Source: Rotaria sordida | Lineage: Eukaryota > Rotifera > Eurotatoria > Philodinida > Philodinidae | Reading direction: 5' to 3' | Assembly (NCBI GenBank): GCA_905250125.1 | Contig: CAJNOL010000218.1 | Location: forward strand, 124,001-188,000 | Length of the DNA: 64,000 nucleotides | Made by a program: the position numbers and the translations under genes | In this document: positions 40,201-54,146 of the stretch, piece by piece | Layout: each line of letters starts with the position of its first letter | Numbering within the stretch: the first letter of the stretch is position 1 | The notes under the pieces: model-generated | What the model saw: the letters and a program-made list of their open reading frames with translations, nothing else | Told to the model about the DNA's origin: nothing | The model's database searches: none

Positions 40201-43200
40201 TATCACGTAATTGTTGATGAAATCGACCATTTGATAATGTATCTAAATAATAAATAAATAAATAAATAAATTTATTTAAATAAAAATTGAAATACCATGT
40301 TGACGAAGATAATCATTTAATAATTGAAATAATGGAAATGAATCCCAACTTTCAATAGGTTGTTGATCAATAACATGTTCCATATCAACAGCAAATAAAG
40401 ACCAAAAAATTTCTTCATGTTCAATTAATAAATCATTATATTGTTTAAATGCTTCTTGATAATGTTCACTATCTTGTTGTAATAATTCAATACATAATTC
40501 AGCTAAATGTATTAGATCATCGATTTTTTTTCTTGGAGAATCATCACGATTATAAACCATTTCTAAATAATTTTCCTTTTTTTTTCATTTTATCATTTTA
40601 AATAAAAAAAAAACATTTTTTTTCTTTTACATATTAAACTATAAATAGAATCTATATTACAATCTTTTTTTCTCTAATCGATCAACTATGAATAATTAGA
40701 GAAGAAAAGATGAACAGAACAATAATTTAAATCTGACTAAACAAACAAAAGCAGATTATTTAACAATGAAAGCAAAAAAACAATTTAAAAATAAATAATA
40801 TCTATTAACAAAGATAAATATCTACGAAACAAATAAATTACCATTATCATTTTGTTGCTGCATTTCTCGTTCTCCTGAAATAATTATATTTATATTAACA
40901 ATAAACATGTAGAATAAATAATCTAGTTAGTCTTATTTAGAAATATATTTTATTAATTATTCTTCAACATTCCAATACTTATTTCACCAATTTCTTCGTT
41001 TTCATATATCATCATCTGACTTTTTCATTTCAACAATGTTTCGTTTAATATAGTAGAATAGAAACGCTTCGAACTCTTTTCTAATAAAACCAATAAGTTC
41101 CTATATTGATTATTGAAAAAAAAACCCATTTTAATTGTGATTATCTCGAAAGATTTTTCTATAAAAAAGGAAATCTCTATATGATATAATTGTGATAAAA
41201 TTAGTTATCGGTATATTAACATTAACAATAAACTCATCTTTATTCATTGTTAATGTTCATTCATGGTGAATCGAATGATTATTAATTGTTGAAAATAATT
41301 CATCGACATAAATATATTCTTTTTTAAGAGAGACGATTAGAATATTCGAACAATCTAAATAATTTATTCTTTGTAAATAAGATAGATAATATAGACTAAC
41401 TCTATGGGAAGATCAATAACATGTTATCATAGATGTAACACTTCTCTCTTATCATTATAAATAAAACATTGAATTGTTTAGATAAATCTCATTGATTATT
41501 GTTTAATTAACTATTTCAGATATTTTAATAAGAATTTTTTTTAAAAATCAAAATCTGTAGAGATTGATCTTATTTGTTTTATCTAATAGAGTTGATCAAT
41601 ATAAAAGTAAAATAAAATAACCTTCAATTTTGGCTTGATCTGAAACTCGTGTATAATTTGTATATGCAGCATTTTCAAGACATTTCCGAATAAAATTTCG
41701 TATATCATCACGAGATATTGGTGTTGCGATATCTTTTGAAAGAACACGTTCAAGTAAACTTAATGTTGCTTTTAATGCACCTTCGGGTCGACCAAATGGA
41801 AATGAAAATCTTAATAAATAAATAAATAAATAAATAAATAAAGATTATTAAATGAAATAAAGACATAATCAATCTAGTTTTATCGATTATCAATTAACTA
41901 AGTAAATAAATAATTATAAAATATCTTCTATGATACTTTATTTATCTAAGTTTATTAAAAATATAATAATAATAATAAATAAAAAAATGTTTGTCTCTAT
42001 AATTGATTAATAAAATATTCTTACCTAAAATTAGTAACTTGATTTTCAAGAAATTGTTTTAATCGTTCTTTTATTTCACTAAATCGATCTCTTTCTTCCA
42101 TAGTTATTGTTGAAACATTATTATCAGGTCTAAATAAAAAGTAAAATTAATTTATTTAAAAAAAATATTTAAAAATAATCTAACCGATTTCCAGATACAT
42201 GAGATGTACAAAAAACATAACTATAATGAAGTAATTGAGGATCAATCATAAATCCTTGTTCAGCTCTATCAAGTAAATCATTTAAATAATAAAGATGTCT
42301 TAAACAACCACGAACACCATATCGAGAACAATATTCTATTTAATAAATATATTATATTGAAATTTGTTTTTTTTTTATTTAAATAAATAATACCTTCAAG
42401 TACATAACTTTGTCCTGGACTTAACCAACCCTAATAAATAATAAATAGTTTAATTACACAAACCAAATCATTTTTTATCCAGTCACCCAAGTTTAATCAT
42501 TTATTTAAAAAAAGAAAAAAAGAAAAGCTCTTTCAACTTACTTCTAATATTTATCTTTTCTTTTTTTTTTTCGATAGAAAAATAAATCAGTTTAAGATAA
42601 TGAAAAAAAAAAAATGGTGTGTTTTTTTTTTATTGTTAATATTTACCAAAGAACAGTATGGATCATTAAGTCGAAAATCTAATGTTGCCGTTTGTAATGC
42701 TTTAAATAAATCATGATGATCAAATTTACATGGATCACTTTGTATATATTCATCAAAACCAAGATTTTTTGAACGATCAGAATCTAAATAAATAAAAGAT
42801 AAATATTAGATATAAAAATTGATTTTATTATTAACCTAAAAGATCTTTTTGTCCTGATGTTGAATTTGATTTATTAATTTGTGTTGTTGGTGGTGTTGGT
42901 TTATGTGATTGACCAGTAGCACGATATAATGCTTGTACCCAACTATGTCGTTCATTTTCTTCATTTGTTGCAAATGTAACAACATCACCTTCACGTACAG
43001 CTTTAAAAAAATATTTTCCATCATGCATTATTAAACCTTTTAATATTCGAATATTTATTTATTTATTTATTTTTATTTATTTAATTTGTTTTACCATTAT
43101 CAGGTTCAGCATAATCAACAGTGTAACCTTCAAGTGGCATCATTTCAGTTGGTTCGGATTTTCTTTCACGATAACTACATGTTGCAAAACAATATTGAGA

Positions 43201-46123
43201 TACCTGAAAATCATTTTGTATTTGTCATTTATTTAATAAACATATAATTAATTTCTATTTGTTAAATCAATGATAAATTATTTTCTTTGATATATATATA
43301 TACATAAATGAAAAATCTAACTCGAACTATTATCTTATTAATAAATTCATTTCTATTATCTCTCTAGAATAAATTCAACAAAGTTAATATTTACATTCAA
43401 TACCCTCGATGATAAATTCATTATTCTATATATAATTTCAATAGTAAACACTTGAGATTTCAAACAAATATTCTTCAATGTCAAACTAATCCTTTTCTTC
43501 TACATAAAAACCAAATTCCTATAATCACACGTTTTTTTTTTCTATTGTCTACTTAATCAATATTTCATATTGAATATTTATTCAATATATAAATATAGAT
43601 GACTATTGACACTTAGTTAATTATCGTTTTTCTATTTTGTTTATTTGAATAAATATAAAATCTAAGAATAATTAACCTGAACAAGTGCATAATATCGTCG
43701 TTTCCATGTTTTCCATACATTTTTTCCTCTAGCATAGCACCATCTTTGAATAATAAAAGAAAAGAAAAAAAAAAGTTGATAAAAATTGTTAAAAATATAG
43801 TATGAAATGTAAACATACCCACACATTTTAAGATTTTGTGGTTTTTCCATTCTAACATCTAATTTAACTTTTAATTGTTCATTTGATGTATATTTACATT
43901 TAATCATATCAATCCACCAATTTGTTTTATTAAAAGTCGGATCAATTTGTAAAGATAATTTTCCAAGTTTATTATCATCTAAACTAAGTAAACCAGGATT
44001 TTCCATAAAAAGTTTAACTTTAACAATAGGTAAAATTTGATTTGTTGGAAATTCAGCTAAAGATTCCCAAACAGGTTTTCCAGCTTCAGCATGTTCAGTT
44101 CGATATTTTTCTCCTCCTTCAACTTCCATTGTACAATAAACAATACGATTTGTTGGAATTGATTTTAAACCACGTACTTCTTTACATGTTATATTAACAT
44201 TAAAATTTAAAACAAATGCTAATTTTGATAAACCAGCATCATTATCTTCAAAATTTGATTCATTATATAATGATTTATTTGATGAATAAAGTAAAGATGA
44301 ACTTCCTGATGAACTTCCATGACGATTATGACTATTACTACGTTTTGATCTTAAAAATTTTTGTTCCGATCCTCCACGTACAGGTAAACTTTCAAGATTA
44401 CTCATTAAATCATTTATACTTTTTTTTAATTCATCAACATATAATGAATCCATTTCTTTATGTATAAATTTTGGCATTAAACCACGTTGCTAAAAAAAAA
44501 AGAACGAGATTTTATTGTTTTGTTTGTAAATGAATTTTTTTTTGCAATGTTACTCGTTGTAAAGATTCAGCTTGTTTCATTCGACCATCAAGTTCACGTC
44601 GAATTGTTGCAGCTTGTTCATCATTATTATCAAGCTTAAAATAAACAAATTAGTTCAATAATACATATATATGTTCTGATCTTACTTGAGCACTATTAAA
44701 AATCATTCTAAAATAAATATTAATAAATAAAAGTTTGATAAATGAAAATAAGTTAAAAAAAAACAAACTTACTGATGTTCAAATTTTTTAATCGATAATA
44801 TATTTTGAAACATATCATATAATTGTTCTTTGGACATAATTAATTCGGCTGATGTTGACATATAACTAGATTTTGATATTCTACTATTTGCATTATCTTG
44901 ATCTTGATCTTGACCTCTATAAATGGCATCAAATTTCGACATCCATAATGCCAGAACAGTATCTTTGCTTATTTTAAGTGAATCAATATCAGGTAAACTT
45001 CGTACACGTTTTTCAATATTTATACGAAAAACATCACGAAAATCATCTGAACAAGAACCACCTGATTGAACTAATTTACCAACACGTTCACTTTTAAGAA
45101 ATACTTCATAATATGATCGAACAGCATTTATAAAAGCTATTATTTAAATAAATAAAATAAAATAAAATAAAAAAAAATATTCTCAAAATAACCTTCATCA
45201 GCTTCAATATGAGTTTTTCCATTTAAAAAAGCTAAAAATCTTTCTTTAGTAAGATTATATTGAGAAAGATTTATTTTTAAATATTTTCTTGCCATATCTG
45301 ACGATTGTTTGGAATTAAATGGACATGATATACAACGACATACAAATACATATATTTGTAAACGTTTACGTTTTAATTCTAATTCACGTTCAACACGTTC
45401 AGTTTCTTCACGTTCATTATCACTTATTAATGATGTTGATGGAGATGGAACACGATCTATTGATATACCTCCAACACTTCGCGATATACCTAATGATTAT
45501 ATTAACACATTTTTAAGAAGAATTTTATTTTATTATTTATATTACTTTCTTGTTGATTAACTTTTTTATTATCTTGATTATATATTGAAGATTGTTGTTG
45601 TTGTTGATGTTGTTGAGATGGATGTAAATGTCCATCAGATATATTTGATGAATCATCACTTTTAAGACTTGTTGAATCAGTTTGAATAATAGTTGATGGT
45701 TGAGGAATATCATATAAATTATTTGTATTTGTTGATGAACCTATTGATAATGATGGAGAAATTCTATTGGAATTTGTTGGAAGTTTTGGTAATTGACGAT
45801 GTGTTGGTGTTGATGATGATGTTGATGATGGATGTGGATTTATTTGAGGAGAATAATAATTACTTGAAGAATTTTTTGATATTGATGACGAATGTTCACT
45901 TTTTGTTGATGTTAGTGGTGATACAATATTTGCATTAACAGATTTATTATTTATTCCTGATCGATTTAATGGAGCTACTGGACGATTTTGAGAGGCCTTT
46001 TTTTGTTTTTTTTTAAAATAATTAAATAAATAAATTTCTATCATACAAATATATTCTATTTACCGTTCGTTGTCCAATATCAGCTCCACCATTCTCGTCG
46101 TCATCACTCGAATCATGCAGCAT
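37279..46123 (-). CDS. CADPS-like: CAPS/CADPS, calcium-dependent secretion activator (UNC-31)
   Basis: Primes dense-core vesicles for calcium-triggered release by binding PIP2 and syntaxin/SNAREs at the plasma membrane. About 26 exons on the minus strand, roughly 1,400 residues. The start [13 protein letters not shown] and a long Ser/Asn/Gln-rich region precede the conserved core: [59 protein letters not shown]; a C2 domain ([20 protein letters not shown]); a PH domain ([20 protein letters not shown] to [17 protein letters not shown]); [19 protein letters not shown] and [20 protein letters not shown]; the MUN-type part ([68 protein letters not shown]). It ends [11 protein letters not shown]. 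Compared with vertebrate CADPS, the segment just before the MUN-type part and the proline-rich linker before [11 protein letters not shown] are missing. Longest introns: about 39801-38326 and 41623-40876. Confidence 0.96.
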
Positions 46124-47306
46124 TATTTATTGTATTCATTATCAAATATTCGACAATCTTATTTATACTAATAAATATCTCACTTTTATTTTCATTGATT
46201 AAACCAGTATATTATTAATTATATAAATATATAAAAAAATCATCGTTTTTTTTTTTCTAGAAAAATTGTATATAGATGAAAGTTGAATAATAGAATTGTC
46301 AAAGCGTATATATATTTGTATACATCAAAGCTTTTGTTCAATTAAAATATAAATCATCGTCTATGTTAGTACTTATCAAACTCTACACATGATTTACATA
46401 AAAAAAAAAAGAGAAAAACGTCACTTGTTATTGATTGTATTTGATGATGCGATGATGCGATGAATAATATAGAATGTGAATAATAGTTAACTGTTACCTC
46501 GAACTTCTTGTTGATACAACTAATTGAAATTGTTCTCACTCTTCATTTCTTATCATATAATGTATTATGCCATTGGCGATCACTATTATTCCTAGGATGG
46601 TTTTTGCTCTTATTACTGATTGATGAATGCATATATGCCTCTATATGTATTTTCCTCATTTCTCTTCTATTGTCTCTCTAGAGAATAATTAAATTAGATG
46701 ACGTTAACCCATGAACAAACCAACATTTATGAAAATATCACCAAAAACAAAAAAAAAAAATCTTCATCTATAGATGTTTTCATTGCTATTCGTTTTCTCA
46801 ATTTGATAAGTATAAAATAGAAAAAAAAAATCGTTAATTAAAGAATAGTATAAGAGAGAGAGAGAGAGAGAGAATTGAACTTACCATTAAAATAATCGAT
46901 TATAGGAGAAAAAACAGAGTCATTGTTGATTTATTTATTTATTTATTTATTTGATAATCTCATCGAGAGATTTTTCTCATCATCATATCATTTTCATTCT
47001 TTTCTTTTTTTTTCATTAAATGTGGTTGAAACAACATCTAACAGAAGAATAGGAAAAGCAACATGCAGCATTCGACGTACTCGCGCACGACCATTCACAC
47101 GCATAAACTGCCTTCTCTTCATCAGTTTTTTTTCCTCCTTTTTCCTTTTTTTTTTCTTTTGTCGTTGGCAAACGATGCTTTCTAACAGAAGAATATATGA
47201 GAGAGTGACAGAGAGAGACAGACTAAAGGGAGTAGGGAATTAGTTACTGACATCACATCAATCCAAACGCAAAAAGAACTGAAAAAAAAACTATATATAT
47301 ATATAT
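46124..47306. promoter_or_regulatory. CADPS upstream region
   Basis: Non-coding DNA 5' of CADPS. It has an (AG)n tract near 46855-46874 and pyrimidine-rich runs near 47000-47160. It probably contains the promoter and 5' untranslated sequence, perhaps with a non-coding first exon, but no element can be defined. Open frames here are low-complexity. Confidence 0.35.
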
Positions 47307-47382
47307 AACTAGAATGGAAGTTACCTCCATCATGCTGATTGTCGTAGTCAGTTTTATATTGTTATAGTTCCATTCTAGTTGA
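47307..47382. repeat. Short hairpin repeat (about 75 bp)
   Basis: aactagaatggaa at the left faces ttccattctagtt at the right, a perfect 13-bp inverted repeat around a loop of about 48 bp, just after a (TA)n run. It may be a very short MITE or a solo hairpin. Confidence 0.5.
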
Positions 47383-50300
47383 ATCCATCAAGGACAAATC
47401 GAAGCGCGACTGTCAACAAAATCTCGATGATCATCTCATCAATGTGAATGATGACAAAAAAAAAATAAAGGAACTATTTATGAGGAAAAATTTGACGAAG
47501 AAACTATTTCTAATAATATAGTTCTCGACATAGACATTACAAATGATGAACTGAAGAGAAAATAAAAAACGATACAAGAAGAAGAAGAAGAAGAATGACG
47601 AATATTCATAATCGATTAGATGCAAATCTTCTTCAATTCAAAGATAATTGATGAGATGCAAACGATTAACAACATGAAATATTCACATGAAGACAATGAA
47701 GAATATTTTCGAGAATAATCGATATGTTAAAAAACCGAATAGATTTTTTCTTTTTTCTTTTTTTTTTATTCTTATTTATCTATAGGAAAGGATGATGATC
47801 ATTTTATTAAAAATTAATGTCACTATTTCATCTATAGTTACATTTCATTGAATCTATTCCAATGATGAATGTCATCGACCTTCATCTATACATAACGACA
47901 ATAAGATAAATAAATATTCTTACAGGCTAATCATCGCCTAGAAATCATTTCTTTTTTTAATATCATTTTTTACACACACACGCATCTAATTAGGAAAATG
48001 TAGACAATTCTAATTTATTAGTAGAATGCTTTTTTTTCTTTTACTTGGAGAAGAAAAAAAGAAAACGATAATACGATGAAGAAATAGGAAAACAAAAAAA
48101 AACGAAAGCGTAGTTCTTTTTTCTTTTGTTTATTAACTAACAATGTTATGAACAGGTTTATTCTGAAATCGACCAATACTATTTGTTTTTCATAAATAGT
48201 TTTAAACATGATCTTGAATAATGTCTATACTTTCTCATTAACTAAATACACTATAAATATGCTCACTGAATAAATGTTTTTTGCTCCTATGTATACTAAT
48301 CAAAAAATAGACATTGCTCACTTTCTTGCATATCAACAGTTCCAGGTCACTATTCAAACTCTCTCTTCCCCGAAGAATATTTTTTCCTCTCGCTTGCTCC
48401 CTTTCTTCGTCTTCTTTTTTTTTTGTCTTAAAAGACATTTGATGTTTACATGCACATATATACAACGAGAGATAGAAGACGACAAATACGATGACGAAAC
48501 AAAAAGAGAGAAGGATGCATGTGAACGAGCGATGCTAGCTAAAGAAAATCCCGGAGGCTAACCAAAATGAGACGAGTACATACACAACGGACACATCAAC
48601 TATAGAAAGGAAGAACTACGTTACTTGACATTTGTTTTCTTAGTTCAGCATCCTAAGCAATCAAAGATAAACGAGTGTTCGATCCGCCTTTTCGTTGGCT
48701 TACTCATGGGAGGTAACTTACATGGAAACAAAAAAAAACCGTTCGGCCACGTCGTCATCGTATACTTAAAAACTACTTGTGTTGACACAAAGAAAGAAAA
48801 GATCGATCGAATGATGTGTTTGATAATAATCTTATAAAAATGCAATACTCTCAATCGGAGAAAACTAAAAAAAAACCGTTCTTCATCAATCATATAACCA
48901 GCAACAAGAAAAAAAAGCAGAACGGAACCAACTGAGAAAAAAACAATTTTTTTCATTGGTTTAGAAAATCAATACTGACATCTAGATCAATATTGAAATT
49001 TTCATCGGAATATCATAGAATCAAGTGTTTGAACAACGCTAAAAAAAGAAGATCTCATGTTAAGTAGAAGATTATTAAATCAAATTCATGAATAGTAAAC
49101 GTGTCAGATAATTAATATGAATCTTCAGATTATGTCAAAACAAACAGATTTATTATTCTATTATCAATTAGAAATTTATCTTGTGATAATCCGTTTTACT
49201 TTTAACAAATATTATTTATCTTATCCGGATTTCAAGGATAAATGTCTTCAATACGAGTGCGGTTCTCTGCTCATTATAACGAAATATGATCTACTCTCAA
49301 CAACGAATTCTTTAAATCAAATGTAGAATAGTTATTCACTCAAGTTTGTATTAGGTCAACATCTATGAAGATTCACATGGTATAAATTGACTATAATTCG
49401 AGACAATTTCAGTTGTTCAAAACTAACAAAACCATTCTTTCATATCGAATCATCATAAAATCAATTCGATGTAGATTTTTCTGTACAAGTACTCACCAAA
49501 ATGTCTCTGTATACTTGTATTGGACAATAAAAACAAAAAAATTCTAAACATTGCACTTCAAAGAACTAACATTCATTGTCATATGTTTAATATTTCTTAT
49601 AAAAATAACTGAAGCGACCAAGGACAATTTATAATACTATCCAATGAGAAGTATCCATTATATGCACTGATTAAACTCGGAGATTTTCATAAAAAGTTTC
49701 CAAGGTTGAAAGACACAAATGATAGTTCTGTAAATTGAATTGTTTATGAAAGGGAATATTATAAAGACATGTTTTGACATGAATTGAATATTAAATACTT
49801 GATTTAGATTGTTTAGAAAATAATGTTTTTTATTTGATAAAAATGAAAATCATTGCAGGAATTATCACGTTTCACTTTTTTTTTCTTTGTTGAAAAAAAA
49901 ATACATAAGAAGATAAGATTGAATATTCTCTATTATATGTTTTTATTGAAAACCATAAGATGTTTAAATTAAAATAAACATTATTTATTCAATTATTCTT
50001 AAAGTATTGTTTTGAACAAATTCTTTAGTTAATTTGCCATTAATTCTATCCGAATGAATATCAGTCGAAAAAATAATTATATATATATGAAATAAAACTA
50101 AAGATATACTGACATATTTCATAGATTATAATATATATGTTAGTCTATAAACTAGAACAATTTCTAAATAGTGTTTATTTTGTTGAATTAGATAAATATT
50201 CGTAAGTCGAATTTCTTTTTAAAAAAGCAACATTGAAATGAAATATCTATATGAAATAAGTTATCGATTTATGATAAACTCGAAAGGAAAATCAATCGAA

Positions 50301-50604
50301 TTTATTCTAAATAGCATAAAAATTATTTCTGAGCTTCCGGGAAATGAAATGCAAATTTAATAAAAAGAAGATCATAGAAATTCTTGAAAGATTTCAATTA
50401 TTTCCTTTTATCGGTTAGATATTAAAGAAACATATTTTCAATTAATCAATAAAGGAACATTGTTCTTAAAAGTCAATTTAATGAGAAAAGATTGGTTTTT
50501 TTACTTCTGAGATTTTCAATTTAAAATGATTTATATTTCTATCGATTTAAATATTTATATTATATATATATATATATAAATATGTTGGAAAAAAGAGAAA
50601 CCGA
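47383..50604. other. Intergenic DNA
   Basis: AT-rich with simple repeats, including (AAG)n near 47578-47596. Several open frames up to about 100 codons are rich in Lys/Phe/Ile and show no domain, membrane pattern or codon signature like the real exons. Nothing else recognised. Confidence 0.4.
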
Positions 50605-50760
50605 TGCCAATTATATTCATTTAAATGTAAGATAATCGCATGAAGAGGTTTATTTCCTTGTAAATAATCTCTTTCAGGTTCATGTAAATTTCCGCTAGTT
50701 AATAAGGCAAGTTCAATTTGATGCTCTTCTTTTCATGGAATTTGAAGAAGATTTTCTAAA
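50605..50760 (-). pseudogene. Gene fragment, possibly ankyrin-like, with in-frame stop
   Basis: On the minus strand, after a possible acceptor near 50760, the frame reads ENLLQIP, a TGA stop, then KEEHQIELALLTSGNLHEPE and RDYLQGNKPLHAIILHLNEY. GNKPLHAIILHL resembles the start of an ankyrin repeat (the family has G-x-TPLHxA), but one partial unit is too little to be sure. The stop and the lack of neighbouring exons make it a relic. Confidence 0.4.
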
Positions 50761-51208
50761 CAAAAAAAGAATATTTATCTATAAAGAGTTTTGTTTTTAT
50801 TAGTTAATTTAATTATCTTTATTTATATTAATTTACATTTGATATTTGTGTAAATGCTTTTCTGCTGAATAAAAATTGTCGATTATGTTATTATATAACT
50901 GCAATTAATCCATATATATTGAATCATCCTTGAAAAAAAATCGTAAGTTTTCCAATTCGTTTATTATTTCAAAGTTATCTTTATTCTTTTGAACGAACAA
51001 TCATTACGAATAAATATTGAAATTTATCTTAAAAAACAAATTTACGTTCATTCGAGCAAGTATTTTTATCAAATGACAAATCAACTATAACGTACTAATT
51101 AGAATTATATAGAGATTCATTTTAATATAAAAAACCTCTATTTACAATATTAGATAAGGCTTTTCCATCGCTGGATTGGTTTACCGTTTGTATGAAAAAA
51201 ATGTAATA
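50761..51208. other. Intergenic DNA
   Basis: AT-rich spacer between the gene fragment and the large palindrome. Nothing recognised. Confidence 0.35.
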
Positions 51209-52173
51209 ACTATTATCCATTTCAAAAAATAAGAGCCGTGGCCATTTTTTGAATAACTTTTGATAGAAACAAGATAGAGAGGTGCGGTTTTCACCATTCG
51301 AAAGAGAAGACTCAGGCACATCAATACATACTAAAATATGATTGGTCAGTAATGGACCAATGAGGTGCATTCTCGATGGATATTTTGAGCACCCTTGTCT
51401 GGAGCCATTTTGTCAACTTGACCTATTTGTTAATTTATTTATTAGTAGAAAAAATTGTTCTCTTTCGATCTACGCAAGGCCGACCTTTCTAGCTTGTTTC
51501 GTTCAAGAGTTATAAGAGTTTTCCTGAGACCCCCGATTTCAGCCAATTGACCTTGGATCAACTTCAAAACTATATGGGAGGGGGTAATTCACTATGCTGA
51601 GTCGAATGGTGATATTTGTTTTTGGATTCAAAATCATCTTATGTTTTTATCTCAATATTTCCGAAATGTGGACTCATTTTCCTAATATCTAGCGACATCT
51701 ATCGGATGAGTCCATATTTCGGAAATATTGAGATAAAAACATAAGATGATTTTGAATCCAAAAACAAATATCACCATTCGACTCAGCATAGTGAATTACC
51801 CCATCCCATATAGTTTTGAAGTTGATCCAAGGTCAATTGGCTGAAATCAGGGGTCTCAGGAAAACTCTTATAACTCTTGAACGAACCAAGCTAGAAAGGT
51901 CGGCCTTGCGTAGATCAAAAGAGAACAATTTTTTCTACTAATAAATAAATTAACAAATAGGTCAAGTTGACAAAATGGCTCCAGACAAGGGTGCTCAAAA
52001 TATCCATCGAGAATGCACCTCATTGGTCCATTACTGACCAATCATATTTTCGTATGTATTGATGTGCCTGAGTCTTCTCTTTCGAATGGTGAAAACCGCA
52101 CCTCTCTATCTTGTTTCTATCAAAAGTTATTCAAAAAATGGCCACGGCTCTTGTTTTTTGAAATGGATAATAA
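51209..52173. repeat. Almost perfect palindrome of about 965 bp
   Basis: Both arms, about 475 bp each, match nearly base for base around a centre near 51690. Left landmarks ttatccatttcaaaaaataa, agagccgtggccattttttg, ataacttttgatagaaacaa, gattggtcagtaatggacca, gttgatccaaggtcaattgg-type sequence and catcttatgtttttatctca all reappear inverted on the right. The loop is short (about 50 bp around tcctaatatctagcgacatc). The segment ataacttttgatag-aacaagatagag links it to the 6.2-6.7 kb element. No real open frame; two short frames in the arms are mirror by-products. The high arm identity suggests recent insertion or ongoing arm homogenisation. Confidence 0.85.
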
Positions 52174-54017
52174 ATAGAAGTTCTATATTTGAATTTTTCT
52201 TCATATCATCAAACTTTTCCCATAGGAAAGAAAAAAAGCGATAGTAATACTTTATTTATAAGAATGAAATAGCAAATGAATCAATTGAAATATGTAAATC
52301 TAAAGTGATGATGACTAACATATATTCACCTATTCACTTTTCATATAGAAATATGAATTTATTCAATTGAATTCTAACAAGAAAAGTATCTCGTTTTGTT
52401 TTTCTTATCACCAGACAGAAACAACTGACAAATAATTAAGTTGTGCATCAATCTATGTTATGTTTAGATATCTTATATGTAGAAATGATTTGTTCAGACG
52501 AGAAAACTTCGTCTATCATTATTCAATTTGATACTGGTCTAATTTTCGAAATTGTTTTATAACATAGAATATAGGATACTACTATTTCTCCCCTTATTAT
52601 TTTTCGATATCAAAACTGAATAGATGAAAGATATATTCTTATTATTTGATGATTACCTTCGTTTTTTTTTAACTTCGGATACAAAAGGTTCGTTTTCTAC
52701 AAAGATTGATTAATCTTCAAGTTATGTTTGATTATAGAAATGAATTGAGATAAGATTCTATCGAAAATAGTCAACATATATAACATAATATAAATTAATC
52801 CATATGATTTCTATATCAATTCAAATAAATCCGAATTAAATTTGTTCTTCTATCAATAATTGAAATAGTTTTTTTCTAGTTAACATTTTATTCAATTGTG
52901 CTATTTTAAACTCTTTTTTTTTGTTATTCACTAAGATAATTTACATATCTATCATTTAATTAACTTTTATCTAAACAATATTTAAATGAAAGTGGACTAT
53001 TCTATTTTGAAAAGATTAGATACTTTATCAATTATTTATTTCGTAGATATATTCTCAAAAAAACATCAAATATGTAAAGTTTTTCTGATAAATAACAAGC
53101 ATAGTATATGATGTGTATGTCGAATAGATATTCCGCAAATCTTCATTCACCCCCCTTTTACGTAGGATTTTGTAACTCGTTATTTCGAATATTTGTATTT
53201 CATTTTCGGAAAGATTTTTTTAGAATCTTTTTTGATAAAGTTCCGACAATGTTTAACTGTTTATGAATTTTTATTCAAGTAATAAATAACTCACTCTTAC
53301 ACATCGAAGGTTTACAGAGGCTCCAATACAATCATCTTCGATTTTGATTAAGATGAATCAATTCTTCAAAAAAAAAATGACATCAGTGCCTATGATTTGA
53401 TGTTCTTGAAAATAGCTATATTCGTTAAAGAATTCATTTCGGAGAACATTAGATGAAAATAAATTGAAAAATTCATAATTTCATTCGATTTTATCAATAT
53501 TTGCCTCATTGAAATCTCTATAAGAAGATGTCAAATATTTCAATCCTCATAAGTGTACATCACTTTATTTTATGCTGCACTTCTCCCTTCATTCACAATT
53601 TCCGATGTATAGCTGATTGATTCTAAGGTTTCTTTATGACACAGAATTGACAATATTCAAACAATTTTAGAATTGCTTTGCATTAGTTCGATTGTTCTAG
53701 TTGAGAATGTTGCAACTCGTCACGTGACGAGCTTTTTTTTAGAAAAAACAGGGATTTCGTAACGCCAAAAATAGGGATATACATCAAAATAGTGCCGTAA
53801 GATGAACTGACTTAATTTTTATTGGCATTTTAATGATTGATGACATATCATGATTCATCGATGAGCAAATTTGACTCTTGTTAGAGATCATCATATTTAT
53901 CATTACCATTTAACATTATCGTTGCTGCCGATGTCGGACATTGTAGAAAATAAATAAATAAATAAATCTATAGATACACAGATATGATTACAGTGTATTA
54001 TCACATAGAATCAGCAC
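52174..54017. other. Intergenic DNA
   Basis: AT-rich without recognisable gene. A small CACGTG-centred palindrome (actcgtcacgtgacgagc) lies near 53716-53731. Confidence 0.4.
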
Positions 54018-54046
54018 ATGAATTATTCAACTGTTAATATTGTTGA

Positions 54047-54146
54047 NNNNNNNNNNNNNNNNNNNNNNNNNNNNNNNNNNNNNNNNNNNNNNNNNNNNNN
54101 NNNNNNNNNNNNNNNNNNNNNNNNNNNNNNNNNNNNNNNNNNNNNN
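54047..54146. other. Assembly gap (100 N)
   Basis: Exactly 100 N, the usual placeholder for a gap of unknown length. It lies in the F-box region, so the reading frames on either side cannot be compared. Confidence 0.99.

Noticed and set aside
48238..48956. Several overlapping open frames of 70-100 codons
   Set aside because: They are on both strands, low-complexity, with no domains, splice partners or codon signature of the real exons.
51122..52244. Two similar short frames on opposite strands
   Set aside because: They are mirror images produced by the palindrome arms and differ only by its few mismatches.
53716..53731. cgtcacgtgacg palindrome as an E-box regulatory site
   Set aside because: A CACGTG core is present, but it is far from any intact gene, so a regulatory role cannot be supported.
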